Assembly: GCA_047600765.1 (NCBI GenBank)
Contig: JASGKF010000001.1
Span: forward strand, 558,001 to 622,000
Direction: 5' to 3'
DNA from: Viridibacterium sp047600765
GTDB taxonomy: Bacteria > Pseudomonadota > Gammaproteobacteria > Burkholderiales > Rhodocyclaceae
DNA: 64,000 nt
Under the pieces are notes generated by a model. That model saw nothing but the letters and a program-made list of their open reading frames with translations. It was not told where the DNA came from and did not search any database. Positions within the stretch are counted from its first letter, which is position 1; each line of letters begins with the position of its first letter. Below, piece after piece: positions 44,909 to 54,261 of this stretch. The translations under genes were made by a program, and so were the position numbers.

Positions 44909-45964
44909 TCAGGGCAGACGCATGCGCGCCACGGTGCTGCCGGTGGCAACCTTGAGAGGCACCGACTTGCCATCCTGGCTCAGCTCGACCTGTGCTGCAT
45001 TGCCGACGACCAGATCGATCGGCGGCATGCCGCGCACTTCCTGCGTTGAACCCGCCGGGTTCACTCGCGAAAAGATCACGATGCCGCTGCCGTCGCGGAT
45101 CTCCACCCACGACTCACCCTTGAAACTCAAGCGCAGCAGGCGCGATGCGCCGTCGGCCGCCCTGGGCGCGGGCTGAGCCACCGGCTGGGAAGCGGCAGCA
45201 GGTGCCTTTTCCGCGACCGGCGCTGACGCCTTGGGCGCTGGGCTTGCCATCGGGGCAGAAGCCTTGGCGGGCACTGCAACCGCAGCAGAGGCCGCCGCCG
45301 GCGCTGACGATGCAACAGGCGCCGGCGCGACTGCAGGAGTCGATGCAGCCAGCGGCGCCGAGGCGACAGGCTCGGATGCGGCAAGTGCCGCGCTGGCAGG
45401 TTCGGAACCCGCAGCAACGATCACCTCGGGTGCAGCCTGCAACAACTCGGACGCAGGGCCGGACTGGCCGGCCATCATGGCATCCGACTGCGCCATCCAT
45501 TCCGCAATGTATTGCTCGTCGCGCTGTTCGAACCATGAGTAATGCCAGCCAGCGACAGCCAGCCCCAACAGCACAGCAGCAATGCCCAGCGCCGGCAGGG
45601 GCGAAAATTTCCAGCCGCCGGGGCCAGGCATGCTGCCCAATGGCATCGCATCGAAGCTCGCGGGCTCTTCGCGCTGCATGGTCGTCAGTGCAGTGAAGGG
45701 CGTGATATCCAGATTCAGGAAGCGTGCGTAGTTGCGCGCGAAACCTTTGACGAACGCAGGCCCGGGCAGCTGAGCCATGTCACCCGCTTCGATTGCTTCG
45801 ATCTGGCGCGGTGTCAGCTTGAGGTGCTGCGCCACGTCCATGACCGACAGGCCACGCGCCTCTCGCGCTTCACGCAGCGCTACCCAGAGGGAAGCGGGTG
45901 AGGTGGGCGCGCTGCTTTCCTCGGCACTTGCTACGGATTCGCTGACTTGTTGTTCTTCGCTCAC
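44909..45964 (-). CDS. rodZ: Cytoskeletal protein RodZ-like (HTH - transmembrane - DUF4115)
   Basis: This 351-residue protein has an N-terminal HTH_25 domain (LREAREARGLSVMDVAQHLK, IEAIEAGDMAQLPGPAFVKG), one membrane helix (LPALGIAAVLLGLAVAGWHY), a long Ala/Pro/Ser-rich periplasmic linker of about 120 residues, and a C-terminal DUF4115 beta domain (LSFKGESWVEIRDGSG). RodZ links MreB to the cell-wall elongation machinery. Its start overlaps the pilF stop. Confidence 0.9.
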   Translation of the reverse strand: MSEEQQVSESVASAEESSAPTSPASLWVALREAREARGLSVMDVAQHLKLTPRQIEAIEAGDMAQLPGPAFVKGFARNYARFLNLDITPFTALTTMQREEPASFDAMPLGSMPGPGGWKFSPLPALGIAAVLLGLAVAGWHYSWFEQRDEQYIAEWMAQSDAMMAGQSGPASELLQAAPEVIVAAGSEPASAALAASEPVASAPLAASTPAVAPAPVASSAPAAASAAVAVPAKASAPMASPAPKASAPVAEKAPAAASQPVAQPAPRAADGASRLLRLSFKGESWVEIRDGSGIVIFSRVNPAGSTQEVRGMPPIDLVVGNAAQVELSQDGKSVPLKVATGSTVARMRLP

Positions 45965-46794
45965 TCGAATTTTCCCTGCAGATAGGACTGGTACTCGGCC
46001 GATGCCGGGTAATCGCGCGCCAGCTGGTTGGCCAGCTTGGTTTCAGCAATGCGATTGCCCATCTTCCGTTCGATACGCAGCGACAGCCAGACACTTTCCG
46101 GCGTCGCACCCGGTGACAACTTGGCCGCCAGCTCATTGGCGAATTCACGCGCGCGCGGCAGAGCTTCGGCGCGCAGCGCCACCTCGGCCAGCTGATAGAT
46201 CACGCGCAGGTTCTGGGGATCGAGCTGATAGGACTTCGAGAGCGCCAGCTCTGCCGACGCGTAATCTTTGGCACGCACGTGGCAGAAACCCAACAGCCCC
46301 CATGCCCGTGCCGGATTCTTGAAATACGGATTGCCCAGCGCGGCGGAGAGACGCTGCGTGCCCTGCGAAAACTTGTCGCGACTGCACAGATACCAGCCGT
46401 ACTCGCTGTTGACCTCGGGATCGCCCGGTGCGATGCGCACCGCCTCACCAAACGACGCTTCGGCTTGCGGATACTGCGTCAGCAGGGCGAACACCTTGCC
46501 CATCAGCACATGCGCCGGTGCGTAGCCCTTGTCATAAGCGATGGCGTGACGCGCCTCGTCGAGTGCAACACCCAGCTGTTCGCCTTCGACGTAAGCCGTA
46601 CCCAGCTCGACGTGCACCTTGGCATTGCGCCGGTACTCGGTCGTCGCGGGCTGATCCGACATCGGCCGCTCTACCGACACGACCGGGTTGGCCTCCCTGC
46701 TACCGCTACTGCTCAGGGGCACACCGCTACAGGCAGCCAGCAGCAACCCGGCCACGAACAAGGGCAGGAAGTGCAACGTCCGGGAAACACTCAT
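45961..46794 (-). CDS. pilF: Type IV pilus assembly lipoprotein PilF/PilW
   Basis: This 277-residue protein has a lipoprotein signal (PLFVAGLLLAACSGVPLSSS) and six or so TPR repeats (VELGTAYVEGEQLGVALDEA, ALLTQYPQAEASFGEAVRIA, WGLLGFCHVRAKDYASAELA). PilF/PilW is the pilotin needed for PilQ secretin assembly. The position between rlmN and rodZ is conserved. It overlaps both neighbours by 4 nt. Confidence 0.92.
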   Translation of the reverse strand: MSVSRTLHFLPLFVAGLLLAACSGVPLSSSGSREANPVVSVERPMSDQPATTEYRRNAKVHVELGTAYVEGEQLGVALDEARHAIAYDKGYAPAHVLMGKVFALLTQYPQAEASFGEAVRIAPGDPEVNSEYGWYLCSRDKFSQGTQRLSAALGNPYFKNPARAWGLLGFCHVRAKDYASAELALSKSYQLDPQNLRVIYQLAEVALRAEALPRAREFANELAAKLSPGATPESVWLSLRIERKMGNRIAETKLANQLARDYPASAEYQSYLQGKFE

Positions 46795-47882
46795 TGACGA
46801 ACCTCATTGATGGGCACGATCCGCGAAGCGGTACGACGCGTCTTGTCCTTGACCTGACCTGCAAGCTGTCCGCAGGCGGCATCCACGTCGTCGCCGCGCG
46901 TCTTGCGCGTGGTGGTGACGATGCCGGCATCCATCAGGATCTGCGAGAAACGCTTGATGCGCGCAGGGTTCGAGCGATTGAAGCCGGAGTTCGGGAAAGG
47001 ATTGAACGGAATGAGGTTGTATTTGCAGGACACCTGACCAGCGATGCCAATCAACTGGCGAGCGTGCTCGTCAGAGTCATTGACGCCATCAAGCATCACG
47101 TATTCGAAGGTAATGAAGTCTCGCGGCGCCTTGTCCAGATAGCGGTTGCAGGCGGCCAGCAACTCCTTCAACGGGTACTTCTTGTTGATCGGCACGAGTT
47201 CGTCGCGCAAGGCGTCGTTGGGGGCATGCAGCGACACGGCAAGCGCTACCGGGCAGGCGTCGCGCAGACGATCCATGGCCGGCACGATGCCCGAGGTCGA
47301 CACCGTCACGCGACGTCGCGACAGGCCATAGGCGTTGTCGTCGAGCATCAGGTTCAGCGCCGACACCACGTTATCGAAGTTCGCCAGCGGTTCGCCCATG
47401 CCCATCATCACGACATTGCTGATGATGCGCTCACCGTCGGTGGCCGCACCCAGCAGGCGATTCGCCAGCCACAACTGGCCAATGATCTCGGCCGCCGTGA
47501 GGTTGCGATTGAAGCCCTGCTTGCCCGTCGAGCAGAAAGCACAGTCCAGCGCACAACCCGCCTGCGACGAGATGCAAAGGGTGCCGCGATTGGTCTCGGG
47601 GATGAAGACGGCTTCGACCGCGTTGGCGTTGCCCACGTCCAGCAGCCATTTGCGCGTGCCGTCGGACGACACCGAATCGCGCACCGGCGTGGGCGCCACC
47701 ACGCAAGCCTCGTCCTTGAGCTTGGCGCGCAAGCTCTTGGCCACATCGGTCATCGCATCGAAGTCCGATTCGCCAAAACGGTGCAGCCAGCGCAGCACCT
47801 GGCGCGCGCGAAAAGGCTTTTCGCCCCGTTCGGCAAACCAGTCGGTCAGCGCTTGTGCATCAAGGTCGAGGAGGTTTTGCAT
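46791..47882 (-). CDS. rlmN: Dual-specificity 23S rRNA/tRNA adenine-C2 methyltransferase RlmN
   Basis: This 363-residue radical-SAM enzyme methylates A2503 of 23S rRNA and A37 of tRNAs. The CxxxCxxC cluster motif is in GCALDCAFCSTGKQGF, with MMGMGEPLANFDNV and VSTSGIVPAMDRL nearby. The C-terminal mechanistic Cys lies in RGDDVDAACGQLAGQ. ATG at 47882 opens MQNLLDLDAQALTDWF, the usual family start. Confidence 0.96.
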   Translation of the reverse strand: MQNLLDLDAQALTDWFAERGEKPFRARQVLRWLHRFGESDFDAMTDVAKSLRAKLKDEACVVAPTPVRDSVSSDGTRKWLLDVGNANAVEAVFIPETNRGTLCISSQAGCALDCAFCSTGKQGFNRNLTAAEIIGQLWLANRLLGAATDGERIISNVVMMGMGEPLANFDNVVSALNLMLDDNAYGLSRRRVTVSTSGIVPAMDRLRDACPVALAVSLHAPNDALRDELVPINKKYPLKELLAACNRYLDKAPRDFITFEYVMLDGVNDSDEHARQLIGIAGQVSCKYNLIPFNPFPNSGFNRSNPARIKRFSQILMDAGIVTTTRKTRGDDVDAACGQLAGQVKDKTRRTASRIVPINEVRQ

Positions 47883-47966
47883 TGTGTGAAGCAGTGAGGA
47901 GTCGGGAGTGAGGAGCCAGGACTGGAACAACCCCTGCTCCTGCCTCTTCACTCCTCACCTGGCGCA

Positions 47967-48392
47967 TCAGCGCGAATAAACATTCATGCCCGGGAAGAAG
48001 AACGACACTTCCACAGCAGCCGTTTCAGCGGCATCAGAGCCGTGGACAGCGTTGGCGTCGATGGATTCCGCGAAGTCAGCGCGGATCGTGCCGGGAGCTG
48101 CCTTCTTCGGGTCGGTGGCGCCCATCAGGTCGCGGTTCTTGAGGATGGCGCCTTCGCCTTCCAGCACCTGGATCATCACCGGGCCGGAAATCATGAAAGA
48201 GACCAGGTCCTTGAAGAAGGGGCGTTCCTTGTGCACGGCGTAGAACTGGCCAGCCTCTTGCTCCGACAGTTGCACGAGCTTGGCTGCGATCACCTTCAGG
48301 CCGGCATCTTCAAAGCGCTGGTAGATCTTGCCGATCACGTTCTTGGCGACGGCGTCGGGCTTGATGATGGAAAGGGTGCGTTCGATGGCCAT
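47967..48392 (-). CDS. ndk: Nucleoside diphosphate kinase
   Basis: This 141-residue enzyme transfers the gamma phosphate of ATP to NDPs through a phospho-histidine. It shows ERTLSIIKPDAVAKNVIGK, the Arg/Asn loop MGATDPKKAAPGTIRADF and the active-site His in ANAVHGSDAAETA. It heads the ndk-rlmN-pilF-rodZ-ispG-hisS-yfgM-bamB-der series, with rlmN starting about 85 nt downstream. Confidence 0.98.
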   Translation of the reverse strand: MAIERTLSIIKPDAVAKNVIGKIYQRFEDAGLKVIAAKLVQLSEQEAGQFYAVHKERPFFKDLVSFMISGPVMIQVLEGEGAILKNRDLMGATDPKKAAPGTIRADFAESIDANAVHGSDAAETAAVEVSFFFPGMNVYSR

Positions 48393-48473
48393 GGAAAGAC
48401 TCCGTTGGTTAGGCTTGTGAAAAGATAACTTTTAATTTTATCAGCACTTTGCTGCATTCCGAACCCCTGTCTG

Positions 48474-48956
48474 GTGCGCCGCGATAGACTTTTCGATCTT
48501 TTTTCGCGCCTTTCCCGCCAACCCCGCCCGTTCGCCCCAATCCACCGCCCCGTGTCCAGCCCGCCTACCCCACCTTCTTCGCCCGAAACCCCCACCACCG
48601 ACCAGGTCCTGACCGGCTTCGCCATCCTGCTGGCTTGCTGGCTGCTGGGCGAAGTCATCAGCACCTTGCTGCCCTTCGCCCTGCCCGGTGCGGTAGCTGG
48701 AATGCTGCTCTTGCTGGCGTTCTGCCTCGTCCGCCGCCACGTACCCCGACCCGTCGATGCCGCCGGCCGCGGGCTGCTGGATCACCTTTCGTTGCTGTTT
48801 GTACCCGCTGGCGTCGGCCTCATCGATCAGGGCCCCCTGCTCAGTGCGCACGGCCCGGGCCTGTTGGCCACCCTGGTTCTGTCCACCGGCATCACGATGG
48901 CGACCACCGCCCTGACCCTCAAATGGCTGCTCGGGCGCCGGAAGGCTGAAGACTGA
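48474..48956 (+). CDS. CidA/LrgA-family membrane protein
   Basis: This protein has up to 160 residues, starting from a GTG; a second GTG at 48552 is also possible and neither has a clear ribosome-binding site. After a Pro-rich N-terminus come four hydrophobic helices, with the family motifs LPFALPGAVAGMLLLL and LSLLFVPAGVGLI. CidA/LrgA proteins are holin-like and pair with LrgB partners. The stop is 1 nt before the lrgB-like start. Confidence 0.85.
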   Translation: MRRDRLFDLFSRLSRQPRPFAPIHRPVSSPPTPPSSPETPTTDQVLTGFAILLACWLLGEVISTLLPFALPGAVAGMLLLLAFCLVRRHVPRPVDAAGRGLLDHLSLLFVPAGVGLIDQGPLLSAHGPGLLATLVLSTGITMATTALTLKWLLGRRKAED

Positions 48957-48957
48957 C

Positions 48958-49656
48958 ATGCGCGCCTTGCTGAGCCATCCAGCCTGCTGGCTGACACTGA
49001 CCTTGCTGGCCTATCTGATCGGTCTGGCCGTGCATCGACGCTGCCAGCGCAGCGCCTGGAGCCATCCGCTAATAATCGCCGTGGCGCTGTTGCTGCCCTT
49101 GCTGTGGCTCAGCGGCATCAGCTACCCGCAGTACTTCGACAGCGCCCGCCCCATCCACCTGCTGCTGGCACCGGCGACCGTCGCCCTCGCCGTACCGCTG
49201 TACGCCAACCTCGCCCACGCCCGCAGCATGCTGCGCCCCTTGCTCATCGCGCTGGTAGTGGGTGGCCTGTGCGGCATCGCCTCGGCCCTGCTCATCGGCA
49301 AGCTGTTCGGCCTCCCACGCGAAGCCCTGCTGAGCCTGGCGCCGAAGTCGGTCACCACGCCAATCGCGATGGCACTGTCAGGTCAGCTGGGTGGCAACGT
49401 CTCGCTGTCTGCTGCCGTGGTCATTGTCACCGGCGTGATCGGCGCCCTCAGCGCCAGCCATCTGATGCGCTGGCTGGGCGTCCGCGACGAGGCCATGCAG
49501 GGCTTCGCCATTGGCTTGTCGTCCCACGGAATAGGCATGACGCGCGCCTTCCAGATCTCGACGCGTGTTGGCGCATTCTCGGGACTGGGCATGAGCTTCA
49601 ACGGCATCTTCACCTCCCTCGTCCTGCCGCTGCTGATGATGGTCTGGCCTTTCTGA
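48958..49656 (+). CDS. LrgB-family membrane protein
   Basis: This 232-residue polytopic protein has LrgB signatures: PATVALAVPLYANL, LSLAPKSVTTPIAMAL and GLSSHGIGMTRAF. LrgAB/CidAB pairs modulate murein hydrolase activity or pyruvate and other metabolite transport, depending on the organism. It is the partner of the preceding LrgA-like gene. Confidence 0.9.
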   Translation: MRALLSHPACWLTLTLLAYLIGLAVHRRCQRSAWSHPLIIAVALLLPLLWLSGISYPQYFDSARPIHLLLAPATVALAVPLYANLAHARSMLRPLLIALVVGGLCGIASALLIGKLFGLPREALLSLAPKSVTTPIAMALSGQLGGNVSLSAAVVIVTGVIGALSASHLMRWLGVRDEAMQGFAIGLSSHGIGMTRAFQISTRVGAFSGLGMSFNGIFTSLVLPLLMMVWPF

Positions 49657-49789
49657 AAGCCAATTAGTTTTCAAGAAGAACAATAACTTATGCCGCACAG
49701 CAGCTTGACTCGCTGTTGCGACAGGCGGAGTCTGCGCCCCGGGCAGGCACAAGACCTGCCGAGCAGGACAACAATCAAGGAGACAGAAA

Positions 49790-51136
49790 ATGATGCGTCA
49801 TCTGATCGCAGGCGGCGTTGCCGCGCTGCTGTTCGGCGGTGTCCAGGCTGCAACGGACTACCCCTCCGGCTACACCAAGTGCGTCCAGGCCACCGGCGCC
49901 ACCTGCAGCATGACCGGCACGCGCAACACCGCGCTCGGCAAGTCCGGCTCGTTCGTGTACGCCACCAAGACCGGCAGCTTCGCCTGCACGACCTCGGCCT
50001 ACCCCAGCAACAGCTTCACGACCTCAGCCTGGTGCTCCTACGCCGGCACGACCACCTCGTCGTCCAGCGTCGCTTCGTCGGTCAGCTCCAGCAAGTCCTC
50101 GTCCTCCGTCGCAGCCAGCAGCAGCTCCTCGTCCAAGGCTTCGTCGAGCGTTGCCAGCAGTGTCGCCAGCAGCTCCGCAACCAGCGGCACGCAAGGCAAT
50201 GCAGCCGGTCTGGTCGGCTTCGCCACGCTCAACAAGTACGGCCGTAACGGCACCAGCGGCGGCGCAGGCGGCAGCACGGTCACCGTCACCACCTACGCAG
50301 CACTGATTGCCGCCGTGGGCGACAACACGCCGCGTATCGTGCAGATCTCCGGCACCATCAGCGGCGCAGGCCCGATGATCCGCGTCGGCTCCAACAAGAC
50401 CATCATCGGCGTCGGCTCGACGGCCACCATCAGCGGCTTCGGCCTCAACGTCAGCGGCTTCATCCCGCCGAACGACGGTGACTCCTGCGACCTCGCAGAC
50501 AAGGGCACCTTCACGCCGACCGAGAACGTCATCATCCGCAACATCAGCTTCAAGAACGCGTCTGACGACAGCATCAACATCCAGTGCTACTCGCACCACG
50601 TGTGGGTCAACCACAACAACTTCACCGTCAGCTACGACGGTTCGGTTGACGTGAAGCGCGGCGCCGACCTCGTCACCGTGTCGTGGAACCGCTTCACCGG
50701 CACCGACAAGACCATGCTGCTGGGTCACAGCGACGACAACGGTGCACAGGATCGCGGCTACCTGCACGTTACCTACCACCACAACTGGTTCGACCACAGC
50801 AACACCCGCCACCCGCGCGTGCGCTTCGGTCAGGCCCACGTGTACAACAACTACGCCAACGGCATCACCGACTACTTCGTCGGCGCCGGCGTGGAGTGCG
50901 ACATCACGGCGGAAGGCAACTACACCGACGCGATCAAGCGCCTGATCACCTACTGGGACGGCAAGAAGGTCACCTGGGCCAGCAGCAACGTGCAAGAGAC
51001 TCCTCCGCACGCTGACGACGGTCTGGTGCAGAACGGCCAGGGCTTCAACCCCAAGAGCTACTACAGCTACACGCTGGACGCTGCCGCCAGCATCCCCACC
51101 ATCGTCAAGAACGGTGCGGGTGTCGGCAAGATCTGA
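49790..51136 (+). CDS. Secreted pectate lyase (polysaccharide lyase family 1) with serine-rich linker
   Basis: This 448-residue protein has a signal peptide (MRHLIAGGVAALLFGGVQAA), a roughly 65-residue Cys-containing N-terminal module, a linker of about 55 residues that is nearly all Ser/Ala, and a PL1 parallel beta-helix. The helix has KTIIGVGSTATISG, NVIIRNISFKNASDDSINI, VDVKRGADLVTVSWNRF, and the RxPxxR active-site motif in NTRHPRVRFGQAHVYNNY. It cleaves polygalacturonate by beta-elimination, normally with calcium. An AGGAGA site precedes the start. A bidirectional terminator follows. It suggests plant-derived polymers are a food source. Confidence 0.93.
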   Translation: MMRHLIAGGVAALLFGGVQAATDYPSGYTKCVQATGATCSMTGTRNTALGKSGSFVYATKTGSFACTTSAYPSNSFTTSAWCSYAGTTTSSSSVASSVSSSKSSSSVAASSSSSSKASSSVASSVASSSATSGTQGNAAGLVGFATLNKYGRNGTSGGAGGSTVTVTTYAALIAAVGDNTPRIVQISGTISGAGPMIRVGSNKTIIGVGSTATISGFGLNVSGFIPPNDGDSCDLADKGTFTPTENVIIRNISFKNASDDSINIQCYSHHVWVNHNNFTVSYDGSVDVKRGADLVTVSWNRFTGTDKTMLLGHSDDNGAQDRGYLHVTYHHNWFDHSNTRHPRVRFGQAHVYNNYANGITDYFVGAGVECDITAEGNYTDAIKRLITYWDGKKVTWASSNVQETPPHADDGLVQNGQGFNPKSYYSYTLDAAASIPTIVKNGAGVGKI

Positions 51137-51153
51137 GCGATACCGCTGCAATG

Positions 51154-51182
51154 AAAAAGCCCGGCTACGTGCCGGGCTTTTT
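51154..51182. terminator. Bidirectional rho-independent terminator between pectate lyase and tilS
   Basis: Stem GCCCGGC/GCCGGGC with loop TACGT is flanked by AAAAA on the left and TTTTTC on the right, so it can terminate both the pectate lyase transcript and the convergent tilS transcript. Confidence 0.92.
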
Positions 51183-51212
51183 CTTGGGCGCATCACCTTG
51201 GGCACACCTCGC

Positions 51213-52496
51213 TCAGACCTGCCAGCTCACCATCCAGCCCTGCTCGCCCGGCGCGCAACAATGCGCTGCTGCGACACCCAGTCGGCCAATCCACACCAGC
51301 TCGTCGCCCTGCCACAGGCACGGCAACCCATCGCGCTGCCAGGGTGGGACATCCGCTTCCTGAGCCAGCTGCTTGAAAGCCCGCGACGGCCCTTCTGCTT
51401 GTGGTCGCAAACGCTCGCCACCCGCGCGCGGCGCAAGACGTACCTCGCCCGGCACGATGCGTAACGCCGCCGGCCCGCTGCCCTGCTCGAAGCGCACGAC
51501 ACCAACACCCCAAGGCAGGGCCGCCTCGCCTTGCCAGACCTGCGCCACCGGCGCCACCGGCGTTGCCGCCTCCAGCCAGAAGCGCTCCCGCCAGGCACAC
51601 AAGGCTTGCGCGCCCAGCACGTGGCGCACGCCGTCCTGCGCTTCGCAGAGCTGACGCAGAACCTCACCGAGATGATCCGCCTCCGGCGGCAAAGCGCCGT
51701 CGCGCGCCAACAGATGCCGCAACAGATTGCGCGCACGCGGCGCTGACAAGGCTCGCAAACGCAACAGCGACGCGGCTTCGCCGGGAGCGACGTGCTGTGC
51801 ATCGGCTGCCGCCAGCTCATCGAGCAAGACCGCGCCTTCGGCAAACAAACCCGCCGCGCGCGCCAGATTCGCCTCCAGCGCTGGCAAGCGCGCCGACCAC
51901 CGCGGCAAAACCTCGCGCCGCAGGAAATTGCGTGTCAGTGCCGTATCGGCATTGCTCTCGTCCTCGATCCATTGCAAGGCATGCGCTTGTGCGTACTGCT
52001 CCAGCTCGGCGCGGGAGACATCCAGCAATGGTCGCAGGAGTCGCCGCTCCTCGTCGCGTGCCCGCATCGCCCCAACACCATGCACGCCTGTGCCACGCAT
52101 CAGCCGATGCAACACGGTCTCCGCCTGATCGCCACGGTGATGCGCCAGAACGATCCAGTCGCACAGCTGCTGTCCGAACACCGCATGCCGCGCCGCACGC
52201 GCCGCGGCCTCAAGCCCTTCACCATCAAGCGCCACCTGCACGCGCTGCACGTGCAGCGACACGCCCAGCGCCTGTGCGACTTGCGCGCAATGCTCGGCCC
52301 ACATATCCGCATTCGGACTCAGGCCGTGATGCACATGCACTGCAGAAACGGAAAACCCGCAGACCGGCGCCAGTTGCGCCAGAACATGCAACAGCACGGA
52401 AGAATCCAGCCCGCCGCTGAAGCCGACGCAAAGATTCTGGCCAGCGTGTAGCCGCAAGGGGATTTCAAGTTGCTGGATCAAGGATTCAGAGGGCAC
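51213..52496 (-). CDS. tilS: tRNA(Ile)-lysidine synthase TilS
   Basis: This 427-residue enzyme converts C34 of tRNA-Ile(CAU) to lysidine. The ATP pyrophosphatase P-loop is VGFSGGLDSSVLLHVL (about residues 23-38), with VHVHHGLSPNAD and LAHHRGDQAETVLHRLMRG. The C-terminal domains are LRIVPGEVRLAPRAGGERLR and VPPWQRDGLPCLWQGDELVW. It belongs to the accA-tilS neighbourhood, here separated by DUF2784 and a hairpin repeat. Confidence 0.94.
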   Translation of the reverse strand: MPSESLIQQLEIPLRLHAGQNLCVGFSGGLDSSVLLHVLAQLAPVCGFSVSAVHVHHGLSPNADMWAEHCAQVAQALGVSLHVQRVQVALDGEGLEAAARAARHAVFGQQLCDWIVLAHHRGDQAETVLHRLMRGTGVHGVGAMRARDEERRLLRPLLDVSRAELEQYAQAHALQWIEDESNADTALTRNFLRREVLPRWSARLPALEANLARAAGLFAEGAVLLDELAAADAQHVAPGEAASLLRLRALSAPRARNLLRHLLARDGALPPEADHLGEVLRQLCEAQDGVRHVLGAQALCAWRERFWLEAATPVAPVAQVWQGEAALPWGVGVVRFEQGSGPAALRIVPGEVRLAPRAGGERLRPQAEGPSRAFKQLAQEADVPPWQRDGLPCLWQGDELVWIGRLGVAAAHCCAPGEQGWMVSWQV

Positions 52497-52515
52497 GAGG
52501 ATCGGGGTAGGTGAG

Positions 52516-52578
52516 TGCTGAGCGCAGCGAAGCCCAACATCTGGCCAGCCGAAACGTTGGGCTTCGCTGCGCTCAGCA
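52516..52578. repeat. Inverted repeat with perfect 23-nt arms
   Basis: The arms at 52516-52538 and 52556-52578 (TGCTGAGCGCAGCGAAGCCC plus AAC, and its exact complement) flank a 17-nt spacer. Imperfect pairing continues outward (GTAGGT / AACCTAC). Its GTTGGGCTTCGCTGCGCTCA core is a common betaproteobacterial intergenic repeat in my recollection. It fills the gap between the DUF2784 and tilS genes, both on the minus strand. Confidence 0.85.
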
Positions 52579-52583
52579 CCAAC

Positions 52584-53003
52584 CTACGGAACCTTGCGGC
52601 CGCGTCGCGCAAAGCTCGGCGGAAAGTACCACCAGCTCGCCAGTACGGCCAGACCGAACAGGGTATAGGCCAGCGTGAACACCCATGGCGGCGCATTGAA
52701 GTACAGCAGGCTCTGCAGCCAATGCTCGATGAAGCCCCCGGCATAGCCCTCTTGCCGCGCCTGCCGCCGCAACCACATCTCCAGCGTCGTCAGCGGGCAT
52801 TCGATGCCGAACCAGGACTCCAGCACCACGAAAGCGATGGTCGCCAAGTGCGCCAAGCGGAACCACCAGGCATTGACCCAGCGCCAGCCGCGCAGGTTGC
52901 CGATAAGCACCAGCAGCAAGCCACCGATGACGAAAAGGACGATGGCGATGTGGAGAATGAGGGTGAGGTTGGAGAGGAGCCGCCAGACTTGCGGAGCCGA
53001 CAT
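52584..53003 (-). CDS. DUF2784 membrane protein
   Basis: This 139-residue protein has four hydrophobic helices: LTLILHIAIVLFVIGGLLLV, VNAWWFRLAHLATIAFVVLE, LYFNAPPWVFTLAYTLFG, and a final ALYTLFGLAVLASWWY-type helix. The CPLTTLEMWLRR segment after the second helix is typical of DUF2784. Its function is unknown. ATG at 53003 is preferred (MSAPQVWRLL). Confidence 0.85.
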   Translation of the reverse strand: MSAPQVWRLLSNLTLILHIAIVLFVIGGLLLVLIGNLRGWRWVNAWWFRLAHLATIAFVVLESWFGIECPLTTLEMWLRRQARQEGYAGGFIEHWLQSLLYFNAPPWVFTLAYTLFGLAVLASWWYFPPSFARRGRKVP

Positions 53004-53022
53004 GGAACACCTCAAAACATCC

Positions 53023-53052
53023 GGCGCAATGCCCTGCGGTTATTGCGCCCTA
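53023..53052. repeat. GGCGCAAT hairpin repeat, copy 2
   Basis: GGCGCAAT at 53023-53030 pairs exactly with ATTGCGCC at 53042-53049, followed by CTA. It resembles the degenerate copy at 10091-10120. It lies in the 178-nt gap between DUF2784 and accA, which otherwise shows no gene. Confidence 0.6.
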
Positions 53053-53181
53053 CACGCTAACTCAACGTCACTTTGAATGCGGCAGAAAGCGTAGCGAGCG
53101 GGTCGAGGTTGCGCCGAGAAGCGCAGCCGTATGGGTTATACGGCGAGCATCACAGGCGCAAGATCCGCCCGCGCAGTAGCT

Positions 53182-54150
<969 letters not shown>

Positions 54151-54261
54151 GTAGCGAAATGCCTGACGGCCGGAATGCGGAGGCGGGCATTGTAACCGAT
54201 TGGTCTTTGAGGCCCAATCCGGTCCCCAGCGCAGCGTTTCAAACGCTGGATGCCAGCCCGC

